DNA of 30,529 bases. Origin: a virus. The stretch is taken from positions 1 through 30,529 of the IMG/VR virus record IMGVR_UViG_3300032287_002166; one strand, 5' to 3'. Shown one piece after another: positions 18,482 to 26,441 of this stretch. Positions within the stretch are counted from its first letter, which is position 1, and each line of letters begins with the position of its first letter. Position numbers and translations under genes: made by a program. Below the pieces are notes generated by a model that did no database searches, was not told where the DNA came from, and worked only from the letters and a program-made list of their open reading frames with translations.

Positions 18482-18724
18482 TTATGAAAGCGGCATACCT
18501 CTAATCAATTTGTCTATGATGTCATTACCATAAACTTTTCTATAGTGTTCTTCAGTATCTTTTGCTTTTTGCATTGCGCCAAGATATGTTTTATGGGCTT
18601 CTATTCTTTCTTGCATATTATTTCTGATCAAAAAGATTTTATCTTCTTCAGAAAGAGGTATCAATTTTACCATTTTATCTTCAAGCATTTGAAGAGTGTG
18701 TAATGCATTAATTTCCATACACAT
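18482..18724 (-). CDS. Small unidentified helical protein
   Basis: This 80-residue protein is charged and predicted helical (TLQMLEDKMVKLIPLSEEDK, then ERIEAHKTYLGAMQKAKDTE). It has no signal peptide or membrane segment. A second in-frame ATG two codons downstream is an alternative start. No strong Shine-Dalgarno is visible before either. It begins 5 bases after the preceding stop in the minus-strand tail operon, which supports a tail assembly or minor structural role. I do not recognise a family. Confidence 0.55.
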   Translation of the reverse strand: MCMEINALHTLQMLEDKMVKLIPLSEEDKIFLIRNNMQERIEAHKTYLGAMQKAKDTEEHYRKVYGNDIIDKLIRGMPLS

Positions 18725-18729
18725 ATTTA

Positions 18730-19260
18730 TTAGAATCCATTAAGCCTAATTTGAGTCTTTTCGGTTGTTGTAGTGGTGGTATTAGGAGTTGCATTACTCA
18801 ATGGTGAAGCGATATTTGCGGCTGCTCCTCTATCCGCGCTAGAATCTCTGGGTGGAACTACTGAACTAAAAGTTCTAATATTTGGTGGCAATTTAGGCTG
18901 TTCTCCATTGAGAATTGCTTGGATAATATTATTTGCAATATCAGTGTAGGATTCTGTTGGAAAACTAATTGAAACATTAGGTCTTCCATTTTCAAATGTG
19001 ACTATAGAATTAGCCCCAGTCGTTATTGGTAAATATTGAGAATTGTCCTCACCTTGCAAAATACGAAAAGTAGTTTGTTGTTCAGTTTCTTGTTGCACCT
19101 TTGGTGAGAATGCATCTCCTGGAGCAAATGGTGCAACAGAAGGCACATAAGGCGCTATTTCATCGCCAAGGTTATACACACCATTCGCCGCAAAGTTCTC
19201 GCCAGATAATTCTGCCTTTACTCGTTGCTGACGGCGTAAAATTTCTATTCCTGATCCCAT
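18730..19260 (-). CDS. Unidentified 176-residue tail protein
   Basis: I do not recognise this protein. The N-terminal 20 residues (GSGIEILRRQQRVKAELSG) are helical and basic. The middle is proline- and alanine-rich (YVPSVAPFAPGDAF), and residues about 85-130 look folded (SFPTESYTDIANNIIQAILN). The C-terminus is a low-complexity linker with a run of seven threonines before a short tail. The start ATG directly abuts the gp5 stop with no spacer, so it is probably coupled to gp5. Its place between gp5 and the wedge genes fits a hub tip, a connector or a minor structural protein. Confidence 0.6.
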   Translation of the reverse strand: MGSGIEILRRQQRVKAELSGENFAANGVYNLGDEIAPYVPSVAPFAPGDAFSPKVQQETEQQTTFRILQGEDNSQYLPITTGANSIVTFENGRPNVSISFPTESYTDIANNIIQAILNGEQPKLPPNIRTFSSVVPPRDSSADRGAAANIASPLSNATPNTTTTTTEKTQIRLNGF

Positions 19261-20598
19261 TTAAATCCCACTAATCGATTGAGATGCTGCAAATGCATCA
19301 GCCGCAGCTTGACCTGCACTTGTAGCATCAGCAAACGAAATTGGTTGTCCGAGTCCTGGTAATGGTATTTCTGGATTTGGTGGAATTTCTGGGACTGGAT
19401 TAGGAATACAAGAATTAATACTTTCTATTCCTTGTCGGTTATTAAATCCAGTGCCAGTATTAACGAATGGTGCATCAAAAGAAATTGCAGTTACACCTTC
19501 AGCAGAAACAACGCCACCAGACACCTTTAAAGCCATGTTGCCACTAACATCTGTCTTCAGACCAGAAACTGACGCCATTAAACCTGACATGCCAACTGAT
19601 AATCCAGTAACACTGACTGATTGCCCACCTGCTATTGATATACCCTGCGGCGCAGAAATAACAGTACCAGATCCTGAAACAATTTCGATAGATTTCGCAG
19701 AAATACGAAGTTTACCTCCGACCTGGAGATAAAAGTCTCCGTCAATCGTTTCATATTTATTTCCATTAACATAAGTTCGTTGATCGCCCATCGTAATATC
19801 TTGACGACTAGACATTGATTTCAATTTAACTGAACCTGTGTTCGCAAATTCTAAAGTGGTGCCAGTTCTGTGAGATAATTGTACTCTTTCATATCCATAA
19901 GTGTCATCAAGTTCAAAAGCATGTCCAGACTCAGTTTCAGTGGCATGGTTGTATGGAAATTTAGCTGCATAGGTTGGATAGGCTTCATCCCATGATCCAA
20001 CGATAGTAGGGATATTAACAACTCTTGTTTTTCTCTGTATGTCTATCGTTGTATTGGCAATAGATTCATTTGTCACACCATCAAATTTACCATCCTTTTC
20101 ACCACGAACTGGTCTTGAGAGTCGTGATGTTGTTGGTTCATTTAAATATTTTGGATATCTTGATGGATCTTCGTCTTCAATTCGAATACCTTTTGTGTCT
20201 TTACCAAGTTTAGTTGTTCCAGTATTCAATTTACGAGGCATAGCAGCATTGCGTTTTGAAGCAACGCTCATTGGATCGGTAAATCCGAGATCTCTATCTA
20301 AAAGTTCTTCAGGAATACCTGGAACAGTTCCAAGAATAATTGGATATTGACCCGCTTTCCCATCAGCAAAAAATCCAAATACCATTGTTCCTTCAGTTGG
20401 TGGCTGAACAGCCTTCACACCATATGGAACGACAGGATGCGCCCATGGAAGTTCAGAAATTGGAATTTGGTTAACATCATTAGTATGCCAACCAAAACAA
20501 CGGATCTGGCAACGACCAAGTTCAAGTGGATCTATTCGATTTTCCACAATACCAAACCACCAAACAAAATCACCTAATCCTAAAAAATTTTGATTCAT
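19261..20598 (-). CDS. 5: Baseplate hub spike gp5 without lysozyme domain
   Basis: gp5 trimers form the membrane-piercing spike below gp27. The N-terminal OB-fold domain matches T4 gp5: WWFGIVENRIDPLELGRCQI, then WHTND, LPWAHPVVPYG, PPTEGTMVFGFF and the IILGTVPG motif. T4 then has a roughly 170-residue T4-lysozyme domain. Here residues about 100-210 are a linker with no lysozyme motif, leading straight to ETESGHAFELDDTYGYERVQ, which matches the start of the T4 C-terminal region. The remaining residues are short repeating beta strands (DITMGD, YVNGNKYETIDGDFYLQVGG) as in the triple beta-helix. It has 445 residues against 575 in T4. It starts one base inside the gp27 stop. Confidence 0.9.
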   Translation of the reverse strand: MNQNFLGLGDFVWWFGIVENRIDPLELGRCQIRCFGWHTNDVNQIPISELPWAHPVVPYGVKAVQPPTEGTMVFGFFADGKAGQYPIILGTVPGIPEELLDRDLGFTDPMSVASKRNAAMPRKLNTGTTKLGKDTKGIRIEDEDPSRYPKYLNEPTTSRLSRPVRGEKDGKFDGVTNESIANTTIDIQRKTRVVNIPTIVGSWDEAYPTYAAKFPYNHATETESGHAFELDDTYGYERVQLSHRTGTTLEFANTGSVKLKSMSSRQDITMGDQRTYVNGNKYETIDGDFYLQVGGKLRISAKSIEIVSGSGTVISAPQGISIAGGQSVSVTGLSVGMSGLMASVSGLKTDVSGNMALKVSGGVVSAEGVTAISFDAPFVNTGTGFNNRQGIESINSCIPNPVPEIPPNPEIPLPGLGQPISFADATSAGQAAADAFAASQSISGI

Positions 20599-21956
20599 TA
20601 GAAACTTCTCGCTTTTCTAAATTCTTCTCTATCTGTTGCCAAATCAAATGGCGCAGCAATAGAATTCTTACATAATGTTAGTACTGTTTGAAGACCGTCA
20701 GAAGGAGTGATTGTGTGTCGCACACCCGTAATTAGATATTTGCCTGAATGATATGGGTCAATATTTCTTTCGCTTTCGTTATTTGGAATAAATGCTGGCA
20801 TATCAAACTCAACAAGATATCCTGCGGAATAAAATGGATTGCCTGGAACAATACAATTGAGTTCTGTGCTGCGAAGAAGATTAATCTGAATTCTTCGTTG
20901 CATCAGTGTTTTCTCAATACCTGTTTCTACAATCTTAAATCCCTTTGAAATGAAATATGGATTATTTGTCTGACCTTTATTAGTTAGCCAGTAATCTATT
21001 TGAGTGTCATATTCTTCATAAATGGTTTTTTCATTTCTATTCTTTGCATTATTTAATGGAAAGAATCCGTCCATCATAATTTGTCTATTAGATGCATTCA
21101 CTAGAGAATAATCATTTCTTACATATTTTTGCGTAATCAAATCAAGTGTGAATAAGCGTCCAGTGTATGCAGAATTTTTTGTATTCGATAGAACATCAAA
21201 ACTCGAGTTAAATCGAAAATCATTAACATCATTTGCATTTAAAGATGCTGCAGTTAATTGATCTTGAGTTAGTTTGGCAGTGTTAAAATTTATCTTTGCG
21301 ATGACTTCTCTCTTGAAGAGACCTTCTAAAGATATGAAATTAAATCCATCTCTGTTTTCAAAGAACACAAACGTTGAGCTGTTTTCGTTATAAGATTGAG
21401 ATGCAAGATATTCTAATGCTTCTAATGGTTTATACCGAGTGAGCATAAAGTCGGTTGAGCCAAACGAATTTTCAAAATTCTCCGAACTCAATTTCTTTTT
21501 ATTAACTTTAAGATCATTCACACAAATGTTAGCAGCGTGATCTCGAGCATTTTTTCCACGTAATTTTCTAGACAATGTTAATTGATTCGAGAAAACCAAT
21601 TCTTCTGAACAAAAGTGGAGTACATACGATTGAGCCTGTGATCGACCCGCTGGTTTTCGTTCTGTTGCTTTATAAATTCGAAAAGTTCTTTTGTATCGTT
21701 GATTAGATGCGCTTTCTCCTGGGCGACTAAATGAGATATAAAGATACTCATTACCGTGCAGTCCCATACTTGAAAACAAATCAACGCCATCGATTAATTG
21801 AATCGATCCGCTCACAACAGGCATAAACACATCTTCGTAGATATTGATCACATTGAACAAACTTGTAATATCTTTTATCTCACCAAGAGAATTGATAATA
21901 CTCAGTTCATGAATTAAAACATCTTTAGTAGATGTATTATTATTAATATCAGCCAT
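20598..21956 (-). CDS. 27: Baseplate hub protein gp27
   Basis: gp27 forms the trimeric torus that connects the gp5 spike to the tube. This protein has 452 residues against 391 in T4. The N-terminal part (LIHELSIINSLGEIKDITSL, then YEDVFMPVVSGSIQLIDG) and the C-terminal part (GKYLITGVRHTITPSDGLQT, then LTLCKNSI) show the hub beta-barrel pattern of T4-like gp27. The protein is encoded directly before gp5, its binding partner, with a one-base overlap, which supports the call. The start overlaps the end of gp53 by 8 bases. Confidence 0.85.
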   Translation of the reverse strand: MADINNNTSTKDVLIHELSIINSLGEIKDITSLFNVINIYEDVFMPVVSGSIQLIDGVDLFSSMGLHGNEYLYISFSRPGESASNQRYKRTFRIYKATERKPAGRSQAQSYVLHFCSEELVFSNQLTLSRKLRGKNARDHAANICVNDLKVNKKKLSSENFENSFGSTDFMLTRYKPLEALEYLASQSYNENSSTFVFFENRDGFNFISLEGLFKREVIAKINFNTAKLTQDQLTAASLNANDVNDFRFNSSFDVLSNTKNSAYTGRLFTLDLITQKYVRNDYSLVNASNRQIMMDGFFPLNNAKNRNEKTIYEEYDTQIDYWLTNKGQTNNPYFISKGFKIVETGIEKTLMQRRIQINLLRSTELNCIVPGNPFYSAGYLVEFDMPAFIPNNESERNIDPYHSGKYLITGVRHTITPSDGLQTVLTLCKNSIAAPFDLATDREEFRKARSF

Positions 21957-22629
21957 TCAATACTGTTCCGAGTTCATTAATTAATGGTTGGATATACGAT
22001 TGTTTAAGCAATTTAATTTGACGTTTGTTATCATTTACTTCAGTCTCATAATTATAAACATAAACAGCTTTATATGATGACTTAATTGTTAACGTCGAAG
22101 TCACTGCTGTATTTGGATCTGCATTATTGGATCTAAATGTATATACCTCAGTGGTTGGAGTATTTACATTATTTAAAATCAAAGTATTTGAAGTATAATC
22201 ATATTGATTTAGCGTTACGATATGATTTTCAGTTGTAGTCTTCGTTAGACCATTCACTTCTGAATATGTTTTTTCTTGCTCTAATTCATAATGATGGATT
22301 TCAGAATATGCATTTGCGATAGTTGAATACCCATATTGCTTGATGATTTTTCTTTCCAATGCATCTGTCGTTAGAGGAAAATCAAAATGCGGATCGATTA
22401 AATCATTAACCATACAGATGACCCAATGATAGGAAGCATCACCATACTGTTGGTACGCTACAATTTCAGGCGTATCACCTTCTTGCAATTGATACTTATA
22501 AAACGCCACTGTATTGTTTAGAACACTACTGCGGATTTTAAATCGCGAGAAGATATTTGCAATGACAGTTGGACTATCATTCTTAAAATCAAACGAATAT
22601 AAAGTTTTTGGAAACTCTCTAAAAAACAT
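21949..22629 (-). CDS. 53: Baseplate wedge protein gp53
   Basis: gp53 completes the wedge and clamps neighbouring wedges together. The family LysM-like core is visible: YQLQEGDTPEIVAYQQYGDA, then YHWVICMVNDLIDPHFDFPL, matching the T4 stretch with YGNPQLYWVLLMCND. It has 226 residues against 196 in T4. The added length lies in residues about 130-195, a threonine-rich beta insertion. The C-terminus (NDNKRQIKLLKQSYIQPL) resembles T4's NEKLRQIKII end. A strong Shine-Dalgarno at 22636-22640 and a one-base overlap with the gp48 stop support this start. Confidence 0.9.
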   Translation of the reverse strand: MFFREFPKTLYSFDFKNDSPTVIANIFSRFKIRSSVLNNTVAFYKYQLQEGDTPEIVAYQQYGDASYHWVICMVNDLIDPHFDFPLTTDALERKIIKQYGYSTIANAYSEIHHYELEQEKTYSEVNGLTKTTTENHIVTLNQYDYTSNTLILNNVNTPTTEVYTFRSNNADPNTAVTSTLTIKSSYKAVYVYNYETEVNDNKRQIKLLKQSYIQPLINELGTVLNG

Positions 22630-23897
22630 CAGAAGCCTCCAGCAACAGCTGCTCTGTCGATAATAACTGTTTCTTGGAATGTTAGTTGAAGTCGCGTTTC
22701 AACTGGTGCACCATCTTTAAATGTTGCAAATCCGTTTGGGGAATAATCAACATTGATTCCAGATAAAACACACTTTTTAGTCTTAAATAAGAAATCGTTC
22801 ATATTATTTCGACCGTCATAAAATTCGATTTCAAATTGGGCAGGAGGAATGAAGTATCGACCTGTTGAATTATCTGGAATAGTTGGAGATGCGAAATATT
22901 TTAAATTGAATATAATGGCTCGTATCAACTCAGCTTCTACTGCATTTCTTGGGATCATTCTGAAGTCGAAGGTGAATTTACGAAGAACTGGAGATGTATA
23001 AAGCATTTCTAGTTGCGGATTAATAACTCGACCCGTTGTGGCAAAAACTCCCAACTTTGTTAAATCCTCATTGCCAGCAATTCTACTTAGAATGCTTCCT
23101 GCAGCTTCTGCAATAAATGCATTAGTTTGATCAACAGAACCACCCTTTGAGGCTAGTGCCTGCGCGCCGAAACCAACTGCGCCGAGAGTAGCTGTTAAAG
23201 ATAGAGCCTCATATTCATTGTCGTAACTGGTGTTGATTCCATCTGGCATAAACAGAGCAATTCCCAGTTGAAGTTGTTCAATGTTACGTTTTAGTGCAAA
23301 ACTCTTTACAAGTTCTTTTGATCTAGAAATGATATTAACATCATTGCCAAATAATGCCTGTCCAGCCGAAATAATCGTATTTTGACCAGGTCCAGTTGTT
23401 GCCGCCAATCCAACAACACCACCAACGACTCCACCAGCTGCTGCACCTATCGCAGTTGCAGCTAGTTCTTCTCCTGCAGGAATTGCAGCAGTAACAGCTT
23501 GAGCTGCAGCTCCCAGGCTTTGAGCGCCAGTTCGGATTGATTGCGTTGTTGCATCACTTACTTGAACTGATCCAGTTACTGTTTCGTATATTTTAAAGAG
23601 AATATATGGCGAACCATCAGCTTCTAAACTTTGAGGGAATTTTAATATCCCTAACTCCGATTTGCTGAAACTTGTAGCAGCAGTTGTTGTTGTTGTAACT
23701 TGTTCAAGTGTTTCTGCTGGAACCTCGTTAATAGCAGAAATACCACCAGCTGAAGATCCCCTAGTTGAAGATGCACGTGCTCCTATCGCTGATAGTGCTT
23801 TTGCTCTTGCTTCATTCAATGTTGCAGCCTGAGTTGGTGCATTAGCAATTGCTCTGTCAAATTGCCGATTAATTTCTGCTGCTGTCAGTGTTGACAT
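22629..23897 (-). CDS. 48: Baseplate-tail tube junction protein gp48
   Basis: gp48 caps the hub and starts the tail tube with gp54. The C-terminal 150 residues match T4 gp48: VLRKFTFDFRMIPRNAVEAE, then IIFNLKYFASP, CVLSGINVDYSPNGFATF, and a final TFQETVIIDRAAVAGGF that parallels T4's ITLNRASLYAGTF. The N-terminal half is low complexity, with residues about 130-180 alanine/glycine-rich and hydrophobic (AIGAAAGGVVGGVVGLAATT), as in other gp48 proteins. It has 422 residues against 364 in T4. It is the first gene of the minus-strand operon. AGGA lies 7-8 bases before the ATG. Confidence 0.9.
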   Translation of the reverse strand: MSTLTAAEINRQFDRAIANAPTQAATLNEARAKALSAIGARASSTRGSSAGGISAINEVPAETLEQVTTTTTAATSFSKSELGILKFPQSLEADGSPYILFKIYETVTGSVQVSDATTQSIRTGAQSLGAAAQAVTAAIPAGEELAATAIGAAAGGVVGGVVGLAATTGPGQNTIISAGQALFGNDVNIISRSKELVKSFALKRNIEQLQLGIALFMPDGINTSYDNEYEALSLTATLGAVGFGAQALASKGGSVDQTNAFIAEAAGSILSRIAGNEDLTKLGVFATTGRVINPQLEMLYTSPVLRKFTFDFRMIPRNAVEAELIRAIIFNLKYFASPTIPDNSTGRYFIPPAQFEIEFYDGRNNMNDFLFKTKKCVLSGINVDYSPNGFATFKDGAPVETRLQLTFQETVIIDRAAVAGGF

Positions 23898-23907
23898 TAA
23901 ATGTTCC

Positions 23908-23915
23908 TATAAATA
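23908..23915 (+). promoter_or_regulatory. T4-type late promoter for the plus-strand tail operon
   Basis: The 22-base space between the divergent gp48 and gp4 starts holds TATAAATACT, identical to the T4 late consensus (TATAAATA) and its next two bases. In T4 this box is read by the gp55 sigma-like factor with the gp33/gp45 activators. The expected start of transcription is about six bases after the box, near 23921. It would drive gp4 through the tape-measure gene. No matching box faces gp48. Confidence 0.8.
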
Positions 23916-23919
23916 CTTG

Positions 23920-24354
23920 ATGGCTTACAGCGGTAAATTCAGTCCGAAAAATACCAATAAATATTTAGGTGATCCTACGAGCGTCTGGTATAGAAGTCTC
24001 TGGGAACGCCGAGTCATGGTGCGCCTTGATGACGACCCAAATGTTATTGAGTGGTCAAATGAAGAGATTATTATACCGTATTTATCCCCGATAGATGGAA
24101 GGTGGCATCGTTACTTCCCAGACTTCTTCGTTCGAGTTAAAAATCGACATGGCGTGCAAGAAGCAATGATTTTAGAGGTGAAGCCGCTGAAACAGGCAGT
24201 TCCACCGCAAGTAAAGAAGAGAATCACACGCCAGTATATCCAAGAAGTTGCAACTTATGGAATAAACGAGGCTAAATGGAAAGCGGCTACTGAATATTGT
24301 AAAGACCGAAATTGGTCGTTTAAAGTTATCACTGAAAAGGATCTAGGAATCTAA
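23920..24354 (+). CDS. 4: Head completion protein gp4 (nuclease fold)
   Basis: gp4 (also called gp50) is added to filled heads before tail joining. The N-terminus MAYSGKFSPKN closely matches T4's MAYSGKWVPKN, which fixes the ATG at 23920 rather than the TTG one codon earlier. The protein has a PD-(D/E)xK-type nuclease pattern like the TnsA family: Glu29 in LWERR, Asp68 in FPDFF, and Glu86-x-Lys88 in LEVKP. Whether it cuts DNA in vivo is not shown here. It has 144 residues, close to T4's 150. No Shine-Dalgarno is visible upstream, and the late promoter sits just before the ATG. Its stop overlaps the next start by one base. Confidence 0.9.
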   Translation: MAYSGKFSPKNTNKYLGDPTSVWYRSLWERRVMVRLDDDPNVIEWSNEEIIIPYLSPIDGRWHRYFPDFFVRVKNRHGVQEAMILEVKPLKQAVPPQVKKRITRQYIQEVATYGINEAKWKAATEYCKDRNWSFKVITEKDLGI

Positions 24355-24902
24355 TGCCATCGCTATTCGACAAATTAAATAAAGAAATGAACGCTGCGGG
24401 TGTTCGACCAAGAACAGAGGCGGCAAAAGCGTGGCTTGGAGGTAAAATCTCCAAGATGAGGATTCCGACAAATAGATCGAACATCTTAAACGATGCTACT
24501 CGAATCTCGGCTCGCGCCTTCATTGGCAAGATGTACATGTTTCATTATGATCCAAAATATAAAGATACTCTACCTGTGTGGGATAAGTTTCCGCTAACAA
24601 TACCAATTGAAATCTACGACGATGGGTTCCTTGGATTGAATCTACATTATCTCGATCCATACAGCCGCCTTGTTCTCATTGATCGACTACACGACTTCAT
24701 AAACAACGATAAATATGACGACACGACCGTTTTCCGTTTGTCATATGATCTACTCTCGAAATCTAGAAGATATAAACTAATCGAGGGCTGTGTAAAACGA
24801 TATTTGTCAGATCATATCATGTCGTCTCTCATATACATCGAACCAGATAATTGGGAAACTGCGATATTTCTTCCAACAGCAAAGATGGTGTATAATCGTT
24901 AA
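24354..24902 (+). CDS. Probable gp2-like DNA end protector / head completion protein
   Basis: This 182-residue soluble protein begins with a basic, helical N-terminus (KAWLGGKISKMRIPTNRSN), as expected for a DNA- or portal-binding part. The central block GKMYMFHYDPKYKDTL, then PIEIYDDGFLGLNLHYLDP, then SRLVLIDRLHDF resembles proteins labelled DNA end protector (gp2) in marine T4-like phages, as I remember them. I cannot confirm the match to T4 gp2. In T4, gene 2 is beside gene 4 and their products act together on finished heads, which fits this spot. Starts overlap by one base at both ends, so it is translated together with gp4 and the next gene. It could instead be a minor tail protein. Confidence 0.5.
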   Translation: MPSLFDKLNKEMNAAGVRPRTEAAKAWLGGKISKMRIPTNRSNILNDATRISARAFIGKMYMFHYDPKYKDTLPVWDKFPLTIPIEIYDDGFLGLNLHYLDPYSRLVLIDRLHDFINNDKYDDTTVFRLSYDLLSKSRRYKLIEGCVKRYLSDHIMSSLIYIEPDNWETAIFLPTAKMVYNR

Positions 24903-25615
24903 TGGCTACAGAAATTGAAAATCCAGAAATAGAAGAAGTTGTTGTCAGCGCAAGTACTCCGACATATCGGATCTATGATCCAAGCAAAATGCTTAATCAG
25001 AACTTGCTTAAAAGTTCTAAATTCGCAATCCGAATTCCAAGTTTACCAGAAGTTACTGATCTCAGCGGTGAGTTAGATATTTCTAGTCAAGAATTCACAT
25101 TTCTTTGCGATTCAATTGAATTTCCAGGACAGACGCTCACAACAACAGAACACCGCATTCCTGGTCGATTTAAGATGAAGAATGCATATCAACGTGATAT
25201 GAACGAAGTTACATTGACATTCTATCACAATACCAAGTTACCAATTTATAAAATTTTCTCAGATTGGATTAGGAATATCTCACCAACAAGCACAAACAAT
25301 GAGTATTTCGACGATTATGTTTGCAGTGAAATTCAACTTTTTCAATTTGAAGACACAGTAGGAGACAGAGGACTGTTTTCTACATTTGAGGAATTTACAA
25401 ATTTGACTGCAGCGGGAATAGCAGGTAGGGCTACATCCAAATCCTTTACAGTAAAACTATTTAATGCATACCCATTAAATTTCGCATCGATGCCTTCAAA
25501 TTGGGCTGATGATGGATTCCAAAAAATGACAGTAACATTCTTTTATGAGTCTTATGAGGTATTCTTATCTGATGCAACAGTCAGATTTAGCGATATTCTT
25601 CGCAACGTTCAATAA
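24902..25615 (+). CDS. 54: Tail-tube-fold protein, probable gp54 tube initiator
   Basis: The 237-residue protein has the pattern of the gp19/gp54 tail-tube fold. An N-terminal strand (KFAIRIPSL) is followed by FLCDSIEFPGQTL, RIPGRFKMKNAYQRDMNEVT, LTFYHNTKLPIYKIFSDWIR and a final KMTVTFFYESYEV. The block LTFYHNTKLPIYKIFSDWIR parallels FRMDSEACNYRAMQDWV of T4 gp54. T4 gp54 has 320 residues and gp19 163, so length alone does not decide. The hub context, with gp48 divergent and gp26 downstream, favours gp54. A major tube protein (gp19) is the main alternative. Confidence 0.6.
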   Translation: MATEIENPEIEEVVVSASTPTYRIYDPSKMLNQNLLKSSKFAIRIPSLPEVTDLSGELDISSQEFTFLCDSIEFPGQTLTTTEHRIPGRFKMKNAYQRDMNEVTLTFYHNTKLPIYKIFSDWIRNISPTSTNNEYFDDYVCSEIQLFQFEDTVGDRGLFSTFEEFTNLTAAGIAGRATSKSFTVKLFNAYPLNFASMPSNWADDGFQKMTVTFFYESYEVFLSDATVRFSDILRNVQ

Positions 25616-25668
25616 CTTTTTTCGCAGATCCAAGTACAGGAATAGTAAACGCATAATGAGGTTTTGAT

Positions 25669-26424
25669 ATGCCATTGCCAAAAATAGATTTACCAATCTT
25701 TGAATTGAAGATATTATCTTATCCACTACCAGTAAAATTTCGACCTTTCTTGGTGAAAGAAGAAAAGTTATTATTGATGGCTCTTCAGAGTAGCGATGAA
25801 GAATCAATTTATAAGACGATTAAACAAGTCATCAATAACTGTTTAGTTGATGATGTTGATATTGATAAACTTCCAATTTTTGATATTGAGTATTTGTTCT
25901 TGAATATTCGAGCAAGATCAATTGGAGAGAAGGTTGAAACAGCCTTTATTTGCCGTAATGTGGTTGGTAAAGAACCAGATGAAAATGGAGTAGAGGTTGA
26001 TGTCGAATGTAAAAATGTGATGCAAGTTGGTATTAATGTTCTTGACATTAAGCCACCTAATGATGATGTGCCAACAAAAGTATATGTTACGGATAAAATT
26101 GGATTGCAATTGAAGTTTCCGACTCTTCGATCGTTTAAGAGCGTTGATTTGATGCTTCAAAATCCAAGTAACAATGCAGTGTTTGATATGATTTATGATT
26201 GCACTGAATATGTGTTCGATGAAAATGGAATGTACTATGTTAATGAATCGCCAAAAGAAGAATTTGTTCTGTTTTTGGAATCATTAACTCAAGAACAATT
26301 TGATAGAATCACAGCATTTTTTGAAAAATTACCAAAGATTGAATATGATATTGATACAAAATGCAGTAAGTGTGAGTTCGAACACAAGTTACATTTGGAG
26401 GGACTCAACGATTTTTTTATCTAA
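25669..26424 (+). CDS. 26: Baseplate hub / tail assembly protein gp26
   Basis: gp26 is needed for hub assembly in T4. The sequence shows the T4 baseplate (gp26) family signature: KFRPFLVKEEKLLLMALQSS, then IKQVINNCLVDDVDIDKLPI, then FDIEYLFLNIRARSIGE. The C-terminal part has four cysteines, Cys95, Cys114, Cys232 and Cys235 (KCSKCEFEH), that could bind zinc. It has 251 residues and its own Shine-Dalgarno GAGG (25658-25661) seven bases before the ATG. Its last codons run through seven T residues (26412-26418) before TAA, and the next gene is open in the -1 frame without a good start. A minor 330-residue gp26-gp51 fusion is therefore likely (see the frameshift entry). Confidence 0.88.
   Translation: MPLPKIDLPIFELKILSYPLPVKFRPFLVKEEKLLLMALQSSDEESIYKTIKQVINNCLVDDVDIDKLPIFDIEYLFLNIRARSIGEKVETAFICRNVVGKEPDENGVEVDVECKNVMQVGINVLDIKPPNDDVPTKVYVTDKIGLQLKFPTLRSFKSVDLMLQNPSNNAVFDMIYDCTEYVFDENGMYYVNESPKEEFVLFLESLTQEQFDRITAFFEKLPKIEYDIDTKCSKCEFEHKLHLEGLNDFFI
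26397..26418 (+). promoter_or_regulatory. Candidate programmed -1 frameshift site joining gp26 and gp51-like frame
   Basis: The slippery heptamer T TTT TTT (26412-26418) is read by gp26 as GAT TTT TTT ATC TAA. A -1 slip gives TTT TTT TAT CTA ACC, open into the next frame. GGAGGG at 26397-26402 ends nine bases before the slip site. This matches the arrangement of the internal Shine-Dalgarno stimulator of E. coli dnaX frameshifting. No clear downstream stem-loop was seen by eye. Confidence 0.65.
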
Positions 26425-26441
26425 CCTTTCGTGATGCTAAT

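Noticed and set aside
18485-18498. Possible -1 frameshift between the 80-residue gene and the 655-residue gene
   Set aside because: The frames are in a -1 relation with a 14-base overlap, but no slippery heptamer occurs there, so a separate start is the simpler reading.
18719-18726. AATAAATA-like box at the start of the 80-residue gene
   Set aside because: One base off the late box and overlapping the start codon, so it cannot give a normal transcript for this gene.
23917-23919. TTG as the gp4 start
   Set aside because: The ATG one codon later reproduces the conserved MAYSGK start of gp4 proteins.
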